Below, one piece after another: positions 5,446 through 9,407 of a stretch of 9,407 bases of DNA. The first letter of the stretch is position 1. The number at the start of each line of letters is the position of its first letter. The position numbers were made by a program, and so were the translations under genes. Under the pieces are notes generated by a model, which searched no databases, was not told where the DNA came from, and was given only the letters and a program-made list of their open reading frames with translations. Source of the DNA: JACCUZ01 sp038246575 (lineage in GTDB: Bacteria > Actinomycetota > Actinomycetes > JACCUZ01); assembly GCA_038246575.1 (NCBI GenBank), contig JBBRVU010000168.1, positions 1 through 9,407 of the forward strand, in the 5' to 3' direction.

Positions 5446-6093
5446 TTGCGTCTGGTGTTCGGCCTTCCACGCCCGCTTCTGTTCTCGCAGTGTTGTCCCG
5501 GCCGCGCTGAACTGAACTTCGGAGGCACGCACCTTAATGTGGAAACCCGCCTCATTGAGCAGGCGCGGATGGCTGTGGGTGGCTGCTGGGAGCTTGGGGT
5601 TATAGATGCGGTGGAAGGCCTGACGGAGGGCCTCGATATGCTGCCACGGGTCGGAGGGTGGTCGGCCTCGTCGCGTGCTGGTGTACTGGGTGGGTTGGCC
5701 GGGCTCTTCAGGTGCAATGAAGGTCTCCCAGGCCTTGACGATCGCTTGTACTTGGTCCAAGGGCGCCGGGTCGAGGCCGTGCGCCTCTAGCCGGGCGCTC
5801 ACCTCACCGTCGGGCGACCAGTCGGCCCGGATGCGCAGATAGCGGTTGCTGTCCACGCGGAGCCACAGGTGCGCGAAGGTGGTGTCGCGCACGGTGAGGT
5901 GAGCGCCCGTGATGTCGTCCTCGTATGTGACGGGGAGCCAGAACCCCGATCGGGGCGGGACATTCTCCCATGGCCGCCAATCGATCCAGGCGTGCGGCAG
6001 CGAGGACACGCGAAGTTGGTTCCGGTCGCCCGTGCGCGGTTTGGCACGGGCGGCGGCAGCTTCGTCGGGCGTCAGTGGCTCAAAGGAACTCAT
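5428..6093 (-). CDS. Unrecognised 221-residue protein with AT-hook-like motif
   Basis: ATG 6093 has GGGGAGCAGGT just upstream; a longer frame to 6177 lacks a site and reads poorly. The protein starts MSSFEPLTPDEAAAARAKPR. The middle is rich in Trp and beta-type segments (WIDWRPWENVPPRSGFWLP, TFAHLWLRVDSNRYLRIRAD), followed by a linker and RRGRPPSD at residues 141-148, which resembles an AT-hook, and then a helical C-terminus (WQHIEALRQAFHRIYNPKLP to REQKRAWKAEH). I recognise no family. The basic hook and C-terminal helices fit DNA binding, by inference. It lies 126 bases downstream of the excisionase-like gene on the same strand, may share its transcript, and ends in a strong terminator. Confidence 0.7.
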   Translation of the reverse strand: MSSFEPLTPDEAAAARAKPRTGDRNQLRVSSLPHAWIDWRPWENVPPRSGFWLPVTYEDDITGAHLTVRDTTFAHLWLRVDSNRYLRIRADWSPDGEVSARLEAHGLDPAPLDQVQAIVKAWETFIAPEEPGQPTQYTSTRRGRPPSDPWQHIEALRQAFHRIYNPKLPAATHSHPRLLNEAGFHIKVRASEVQFSAAGTTLREQKRAWKAEHQTQKHAVN

Positions 6094-6180
6094 ACCTGCT
6101 CCCCAATTGACGGCGTCGGCCGCGTCGCCTGACAATGGACAGAGCAAAGCCCACCCCATCCCTCGGGCGTTGCACACTTG

Positions 6181-6200
6181 CCGCCGGCTGCAACCGGCGG
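6181..6200. repeat. Seven-base stem hairpin between HTH gene and 6093 gene
   Basis: CCGCCGG (6181-6187), loop CTGCAA and CCGGCGG (6194-6200) form a perfect hairpin followed on the plus strand by TTTCCCTTTG. On the minus strand it lies 20 bases beyond the HTH stop and lacks a T-run. GCAACCGGC in it recurs in the hairpin at 7129-7153. Confidence 0.45.
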
Positions 6201-6219
6201 TTTCCCTTTGTCCTGAACG

Positions 6220-6423
6220 CTAGCCTTCCGTCTGTCGCCTCTCTCGGTCTGCGACGAAGCGATCGAGCTCGGATGGTCGGATACGCCATCCGGCTTTGCG
6301 GCCAAGACTGAAGCCGCGAAGGTCTCCCTTCCTCAGCCAGTTGCGCACGGCTTCCTGACTGACGCGGAGCCGATCCGCCACTTCCTCCACCGTCAGGAAC
6401 TGCTCATCTGTCATAGCCACCAC
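6220..6423 (-). CDS. Excisionase/AlpA-like helix-turn-helix protein
   Basis: Start: GGAGGG lies eight bases before GTG 6423; GTG 6420 and ATG 6414 are alternatives, the ATG having no properly spaced site. The product is about 67 residues: FLTVEEVADRLRVSQEAVRN, WLRKGDLRGFSLGRKAGWRI, RPSELDRFVADRERR. This is the HTH_17/excisionase DNA-binding family (MerR-like winged helix): first helices VEEVADRLRVS, recognition helix QEAVRNWLRKG, wing GFSLGRKAGWRI, then the final helix. Family members are recombination directionality factors for tyrosine integrases or AlpA-type transcriptional activators. It stands divergent from the plus-strand genes at 6753 and may control that promoter region. Codons about 25-35 (6350-6319) are matched perfectly by CRISPR spacer 2 in the same window. 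Confidence 0.85.
   Translation of the reverse strand: MVAMTDEQFLTVEEVADRLRVSQEAVRNWLRKGDLRGFSLGRKAGWRIRPSELDRFVADRERRQTEG
6319..6350 (-). other. Protospacer for CRISPR spacer 2, with AAG PAM
   Basis: All 32 bases read on the minus strand equal the spacer at 8484-8515 read on the plus strand. Directly 5' on the protospacer strand is AAG (6353-6351), the canonical type I-E PAM. The protospacer strand is the coding strand of the HTH gene, so a crRNA from the plus-strand array would pair with the template DNA strand and not with the mRNA. Confidence 0.95.
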
Positions 6424-6524
6424 ACCGGATAACCCTCCTCTCACATCTCTGCCATCCTACCGCTGATCATTCCCGTCCGTCCACATGATCTGTGCATCTC
6501 CTGCAAACATTACCGCCAAAGCGC

Positions 6525-6553
6525 TTGCATCACTGTGTATAAACAGGTATTAT
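6525..6553 (+). promoter_or_regulatory. Sigma70-type promoter for the rightward genes
   Basis: TTGCAT (6525-6530) and TATTAT (6548-6553) are 17 bases apart in a local AT-rich patch of the divergent 6424-6752 region, which has no convincing gene. It would give a leader of about 190 bases before the 6753 gene. On the opposite strand TCTACA (6564-6559) and TATACA (6541-6536), also 17 apart, overlap it and could be a weak promoter for the HTH gene. Confidence 0.55.
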
Positions 6554-6626
6554 CTGCGTGTAGATGTAAAACAGCATACCGAGCCACCCCGACCGTGTGA
6601 GCGGCGGACCATCCGGGAAACCGGAA

Positions 6627-6736
6627 CCGAGAAAGGCGATAGCCCTCTTGGAGTGGGGGAGCCAGAGGTTATGTGAGGTTTGGCCCATGGGCCAGACGCA
6701 GCGACGCCGGCGGGAGGTCGAAGCTCCGCCGGCGTC
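6627..6736 (+). promoter_or_regulatory. Structured 5' leader of the SWIM-protein gene
   Basis: Three dyads lie in the leader: CCGAGA..TCTTGG enclosing GGC-GATA-GCC (6627-6651), the 14-base palindrome TGGCCCATGGGCCA (6681-6694), and a perfect 11-base stem GACGCCGGCGG/CCGCCGGCGTC (6703-6713, 6726-6736) ending five bases before the GGAGG ribosome site. The last could modulate translation. No known riboswitch class was recognised. The palindrome could equally be an operator. Confidence 0.4.
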
Positions 6737-6752
6737 AGAAGGAGGCAGAACC

Positions 6753-7088
6753 ATGACAGGAACCACATCCACAACCGAGTCTATCACCGTCACCGTCCCG
6801 AGCGCATCGGCGCCGGACGTTTGGTACACACTGACCATCCACGGCGACGGCGTGATCACCTGCTCATGTAAGGGCTACACCTACCGCCGCACCTGCCGCC
6901 ACACCCGCGCGGAGATCGACCGCCTAGCCCGGTGGAACAGCCGGACGTGCGGCCAGTGCGGCGCCAGCGGGCCGCTCACGGCGTTCGTGGCGACCACGGA
7001 ATGGAGCGGCGGTCACGGGTACGCCACCGACTACGCCTGCCGCAACACGGCGGCGTGTGCGGCACGGTGCGGCGTGGCCGTCGCCTGA
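6753..7088 (+). CDS. SWIM zinc-finger protein with C-terminal cysteine ribbon
   Basis: 111 residues from ATG 6753 (GGAGG seven bases upstream); a GTG frame back to 6597 runs through the leader hairpins and is not favoured. Residues 25-50 (YTLTIHGDGVITCSCKG, then YTYRRTCRH) match the SWIM finger CxC-xn-CxH with C37, C39, C48 and H50. A second group, CGQCG at 66-70 with C96, C102 and C106, looks like another zinc ribbon. SWIM domains occur in transposases, helicases and other proteins and bind DNA or protein. Here the domain stands almost alone, as in many phage and element microproteins. First gene of the rightward run; DNA- or partner-binding is inferred from the finger only. Confidence 0.75.
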   Translation: MTGTTSTTESITVTVPSASAPDVWYTLTIHGDGVITCSCKGYTYRRTCRHTRAEIDRLARWNSRTCGQCGASGPLTAFVATTEWSGGHGYATDYACRNTAACAARCGVAVA

Positions 7089-7128
7089 GCGATTAAAGGA
7101 AACGGCCGAAAACTGCAATCCAGCGGCG

Positions 7129-7153
7129 GCCGGTTGTGGTTTCTGCAACCGGC
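7129..7153 (+). repeat. Eight-base hairpin before the 7176 gene
   Basis: GCCGGTTG (7129-7136) and CAACCGGC (7146-7153) form a perfect stem with a nine-base loop, 87 bases downstream of the SWIM gene's start of the gap and just before the AAGGAG ribosome site of the next gene. It shares GCAACCGGC with the hairpin at 6181-6200, so it may be a recurring binding site. No T-run follows. Confidence 0.4.
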
Positions 7154-7175
7154 TCGCCGGTAAGGAGAGAAGACA

Positions 7176-7478
7176 ATGACCACGAGTACCAGCGTTCAAC
7201 GTTTCGCGACGCCCCTTTTGCAGTTCACGCTCGACGGCGGCGTGGTGCTGCCCGTCCGCGACGATGGCGATCCCGCGCGTCGCCTGCTTGACGAGCTCGA
7301 CGATCACCTCGCCACCCTCGACATCGCCCTCGCTGACCAGGCGGCCGCACTGCAACTCTTGGCCGAGGCTGATCGATTGGTCAGTATCACGCGCGCCCGC
7401 TGTCGGGCGCTCCACGCGGCGATCGCGGTGGAACTCGCCGATGGCGGTGGCTCGGGCCGCGCATGCGGGAGGGGATGA
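7176..7478 (+). CDS. Unrecognised 100-residue helical protein
   Basis: ATG 7176 follows AAGGAGAGAAGACA, a good ribosome site. Sequence order: MTTSTSVQRFATPLLQFTLD, a short strand (GGVVLPVRDDG), then a long amphipathic helix with heptad-like Leu/Ala spacing (LLDELDDHLATLDIALADQA, LQLLAEADRLVSITRARC), ending with a Gly-rich tail. It is probably an alpha-helical, perhaps coiled-coil, oligomerising protein. Its stop (7476-7478) is one base before the next start, so the two are cotranscribed and probably coupled. No family recognised. Confidence 0.65.
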   Translation: MTTSTSVQRFATPLLQFTLDGGVVLPVRDDGDPARRLLDELDDHLATLDIALADQAAALQLLAEADRLVSITRARCRALHAAIAVELADGGGSGRACGRG

Positions 7479-7479
7479 T

Positions 7480-7959
7480 ATGACGAGCGGATGGCGTACC
7501 CGACGCACCATCCTGACGGAATCGATCTCACCGGAGGGGGAGAAGTGGGTCGCACGGGATGATGTCAGCTTCGTCAACGAGTTTTTGCGGGTCCCCGAGG
7601 TAGAGGACGCGGCCACGGAAACGCGCGCCGCGCGTGCCCATTTCCTCTCCCTGATCGATGCGGCCGGGGCGACGTACGGCGGCGAGCTCGCACTGCCGCT
7701 CGATGATGCGATGAACGGCCTCGAGGTCGCGGCACGGCTCGAAGTGATCGCGCGGCTGCTGGGCGTGGCGATGGCGCTGGAGCCGGATTATGGGGCGTTC
7801 ATCGCCACTCCGAGCGCGGCAGCGGCGGTTGAGGCCACGCCCCCCGTGCCGCTGCCTGAATGGTATGTGCGGCGGCGAGGGCGGCGGGTGCTCATGGCCC
7901 TTGGCGGCGCGTTCGTCGCGGGGGTGGCGGTGCGATCCCTGGTGAGCCGCCTGGCCTAG
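7480..7959 (+). CDS. Unrecognised 159-residue protein with C-terminal hydrophobic segment
   Basis: ATG 7480 is preceded by GGGAGGGG inside the end of the previous gene; the frame open back to 7264 is out-of-frame reading of that gene. The N-terminus (MTSGWRTRRTILTESISPEG, then EKWVARDDVSFVNEFLRVPE) is mixed; the middle is helical (ETRAARAHFLSLIDAAGATY and AARLEVIARLLGVAMALEPD); after a Pro-rich linker a basic patch (RRRGRR) precedes VLMALGGAFVAGVAV, which could be a tail-anchor membrane helix with RSLVSRLA after it. Function unknown. The basic-then-hydrophobic end suggests inner-membrane attachment, by inference. Confidence 0.65.
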   Translation: MTSGWRTRRTILTESISPEGEKWVARDDVSFVNEFLRVPEVEDAATETRAARAHFLSLIDAAGATYGGELALPLDDAMNGLEVAARLEVIARLLGVAMALEPDYGAFIATPSAAAAVEATPPVPLPEWYVRRRGRRVLMALGGAFVAGVAVRSLVSRLA

Positions 7960-7977
7960 TTGTTGCCATCCTGTTGA

Positions 7978-8020
7978 CAGGAGACGCCGACGACATGCTG
8001 ATGGGCGCCGGCGTCTCCTG
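7978..8020 (+). promoter_or_regulatory. Perfect 12-base inverted repeat between two genes
   Basis: CAGGAGACGCCG (7978-7989) and CGGCGTCTCCTG (8009-8020) enclose 19 bases. It follows the 7959 stop by 18 bases and lies 28 bases before the next start. No T-run follows, so termination is uncertain; an operator or RNA-processing role is possible. A TTGACA at 7974-7979 has no matching -10. Confidence 0.55.
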
Positions 8021-8048
8021 CCCGCGGGCCGCCGTGGGAGCATGACGC

Positions 8049-8261
8049 ATGAGTGAGAACAGCCAGCCCGATTTCAGTGCCCCGGCCATCCAGGTGGCGG
8101 CGCTCACGGCCATCAAGGCGATCGCGACTGAGCTGGAACGCGCGAGCGATGCCCTGACGCCGGAAGATGGCCCACCGGACCCGGCCGCGTTGCGGGCCGC
8201 GCTGGCGCGGGCGAGCGTCGTCCTGGCCGACCTCACCCGGTGGGCCGGTGCGGTGGGCTGA
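8049..8261 (+). CDS. Unrecognised 70-residue acidic helical protein
   Basis: ATG 8049 with GGGAG at 8036-8040. The protein MSENSQPDFSAPAIQVAALT continues as two amphipathic helices (AIKAIATELERASDAL and PAALRAALARASVVLADLTR) joined by an acidic Pro-rich loop (TPEDGPPD), a helical-hairpin arrangement. No cysteine, signal or membrane segment. It is the last gene of the rightward run, immediately before the CRISPR leader region. Small acidic helical proteins on mobile elements include anti-CRISPRs and antitoxins, but nothing in the sequence identifies it as either. Confidence 0.6.
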   Translation: MSENSQPDFSAPAIQVAALTAIKAIATELERASDALTPEDGPPDPAALRAALARASVVLADLTRWAGAVG

Positions 8262-8393
8262 GGCGTGGGGAGCCTTTGCCACAAGGCGAGGGCCTGCCGC
8301 CGGCGCGGTCGTGCGTTCTGCCCCATTCAACACTGTCGCGGCGACTCACCATGCATACGTGAGCGTACGTGAGGATGGGCGCGATCGGGCAGT

Positions 8394-8605
8394 GTCCAGC
8401 CCAGGCGGGCGCGGGGGATGGGTAAGTGTCCACCAGCGTGGAGTTGAGGAACGCGTCCAGCCCAGGCGGGCGCGGGGGATGGGCCGTGCGCAACTGGCTG
8501 AGGAAGGGAGACCTTGTCCAGCCCAGGCGGGCGCGGGGGATGGGCATATCGGACTCTCTAATCGGAATCTCTCATAGTCCAGCCCAGGCGGGCGCGGGGG
8601 CAGCA
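8394..8605 (+). CRISPR. Type I-E-like mini-array: 4 repeats, 3 spacers
   Basis: Repeats start at 8394, 8455, 8516 and 8577, exactly 61 bases apart. The first three 29-base repeats are identical (begin GTCCAGCCCAGGCGGG, end GCGCGGGGGATGGG). The fourth matches only the first 24 bases (8577-8600), then changes, as a terminal repeat does, so the leader is on the left (8262-8393) and transcription is rightward. Spacers are 8423-8454, 8484-8515 and 8545-8576, each 32 bases. Lengths 29/32 and the GT...GCGGGGGATG pattern fit type I-E. Spacer 2 equals the HTH gene at 6319-6350. I found no match in the window for spacers 1 and 3; spacer 3 is AT-rich compared with the element. No cas gene is present, so host Cas proteins would be needed. 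The upstream 132 bases hold no gene; TACGTGAG occurs twice, 10 bases apart (8356, 8366). Confidence 0.92.
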
Positions 8606-8636
8606 AACAGGTGGCAATCGCGCCACCTGTTTGCTG
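8601..8636. terminator. Perfect 15-base hairpin closing array and integrase gene
   Basis: CAGCAAACAGGTGGC (8601-8615) and its exact complement (8622-8636) enclose six bases. It starts on the first base where the last CRISPR repeat diverges and ends nine bases from the integrase stop. No T-run follows on either strand, so it is a terminator-like structure for the array and/or integrase, or an integrase-related site. The function is inference. Confidence 0.6.
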
Positions 8637-8645
8637 TAGGCCCGA

Positions 8646-9407
8646 TCACACCGGCAGATCTGGCACGGCCGCCCGTAGCTCGCTCAGCGCGAGATGATCG
8701 ACGTACTTCTGGGTGGTGCTGATGCTGGCGTGCCCCAGGAGCTTGGAGACGGCGACCACGTTGCCGCCTGCACGCAGGGCACGCAGGGCGTAGGTGTGGC
8801 GCATGCTGTGCGGGCTGATGCGCTTCGCCTGCACGCCGGCCGCGCCCGTGCTGCGCTCCACCAGATACCCCACCGCCCGCACGCTCAGCCGCCGGTGGTT
8901 CCGCGCGGCCGCCCCCCGGTCATACGCCCGAAACAGCGGCCCCGTCTCCCCCAGCCGCCGGCCACTGCCGGCGAGGTAGGCGCGCACCAGCCGGGCCACG
9001 TCGCCACGGATGGGCACGGTGCGGTCCTTGCGGCCTTTGCCCTGGCGGATATGCAGCACTGTCTCGCCGTCGCCGTCTTCTTGCACGTCGCCCACATCGA
9101 GTCCCACGATCTCGGCCGCGCGCAGGCCGGCGCCGAGCAGGACCGCGAGCAGGGCTGTATCCCTGGCCGTCTGTGCCGTGGCCAACACCGCGGCGATCTC
9201 CGGCTCACTCAGCACCTGGTAGGGTTTCTGCACGCTGCCGCGTGGGGTACGCAGCGCGGTCCGCAATACGTCGCCCGGCAGCCCATGCGCGCCCATCGTG
9301 CCCGCCCATCCGAGGAAGGACCGCAGCGCGGCGAGGGCCTGGCCTTGCGATGCCGGCGACAGCGACGAACTGGTGATGGTCGCCCGGTAGCGGGCGAGGT
9401 CGGCGCC
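8646..9407 (-). CDS. Tyrosine recombinase (XerC/D-like integrase), 5' end cut by window
   Basis: The frame is open to the right edge; ATG 9296 is internal because 37 further in-frame residues (ending ALAALRSFLGWAGT) belong to the N-terminal core-binding domain. 253 residues are visible. The catalytic domain is complete. In visible numbering: Arg96 in GAGLRAAEIVGLDVGD; the Lys hairpin in QGKGRKDRTVPI; His200 and Arg203 in PHSMRHTYA; His226 in LLGHASISTTQKYV; and the nucleophile Tyr235. All expected active-site residues are present, so the enzyme should be active. Likely role: integration and excision of the element, possibly directed by the HTH protein at 6220. The promoter, N-terminus and any attachment site lie outside the window. 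Confidence 0.92.
   Translation of the reverse strand, partial: GADLARYRATITSSSLSPASQGQALAALRSFLGWAGTMGAHGLPGDVLRTALRTPRGSVQKPYQVLSEPEIAAVLATAQTARDTALLAVLLGAGLRAAEIVGLDVGDVQEDGDGETVLHIRQGKGRKDRTVPIRGDVARLVRAYLAGSGRRLGETGPLFRAYDRGAAARNHRRLSVRAVGYLVERSTGAAGVQAKRISPHSMRHTYALRALRAGGNVVAVSKLLGHASISTTQKYVDHLALSELRAAVPDLPV

Noticed and set aside
6600..6740. Known riboswitch in the leader
   Set aside because: Several stems are present, but I could not fit them to any aptamer consensus I know.
6597..6752. N-terminal extension of the SWIM protein from GTG 6597
   Set aside because: No ribosome site at 6597, and the frame crosses the leader hairpins; ATG 6753 has GGAGG at correct spacing.
8423..8454. 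Possible second self-match, for spacer 1 or spacer 3
   Set aside because: Scanning both strands by eye I found only short partial similarity (for example near 3130 and 3371), far below a protospacer match.
8346..8606. Minus-strand and plus-strand ORFs with repeating PRARLGWTR / RPPGLD or SSPGGRGGW motifs
   Set aside because: These are translations of the CRISPR repeats in several frames, not a repeat protein.
8601..8636. Integrase attachment site or tRNA remnant
   Set aside because: It is a perfect hairpin, but no tRNA-like sequence or second copy of a core site is visible in the window, so an att call cannot be supported.

Overview
The window is GC-rich and gene-dense, with short overlapping genes, strong Shine-Dalgarno sites and many small cysteine-rich proteins. 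It looks like part of an integrated mobile element carrying a tyrosine recombinase, an excisionase-type HTH protein and a primase-polymerase-like replication protein. Recalled resemblance of several products (the secreted Cys-rich/Excalibur protein, the CLACPLRRCRYD protein, the small zinc-ribbon proteins) to Thermomicrobia-type Chloroflexota proteins suggests that host group. This is inference from memory and was not searched.

Layout. 1-1133 (+): the end of a secreted, calcium- and cysteine-rich protein cut by the window edge, a 28-residue membrane peptide, and a small zinc-finger protein that may be coupled to a tiny upstream ORF. 1253-5305 (-): a long leftward block. It starts with a ribbon-helix-helix regulator and a PrimPol-like replication protein, continues with two tightly overlapping small genes, then two genes whose reading frames look broken, and ends with two tandem paralogous zinc-ribbon proteins. 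5408-5445 is a strong hairpin terminator. 5428-6423 (-): an unrecognised 221-residue protein and, upstream, an excisionase/AlpA-like HTH protein. 6424-6752 is a divergent control region with a good sigma70-type promoter and a structured leader. 6753-8261 (+): a SWIM zinc-finger protein and three unrecognised small proteins. 8394-8605: a compact CRISPR array with 29-base repeats, 32-base spacers and a 61-base period, typical of type I-E. No cas genes are in the window. 8646-9407 (-): a tyrosine recombinase cut by the right edge.

Main discovery. The second CRISPR spacer (8484-8515) is identical over all 32 bases to the minus strand of the excisionase-like HTH gene (6319-6350) about 2.1 kb away in the same element. 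The base triplet directly 5' of the protospacer is AAG, the classic type I-E PAM. The array therefore carries a perfect, PAM-licensed self-targeting spacer against the codons of the HTH recognition helix. Possible meanings are exclusion of sibling elements, control of the element's own excision regulator through host Cascade, accidental self-acquisition in a host lacking active interference, or presence of an anti-CRISPR.

Other notable points: the PrimPol domain has Gly in place of the first metal-binding Asp of motif I, two adjacent genes look frameshifted, several intergenic regions hold long perfect inverted repeats, and two zinc-ribbon genes are a tandem duplication.
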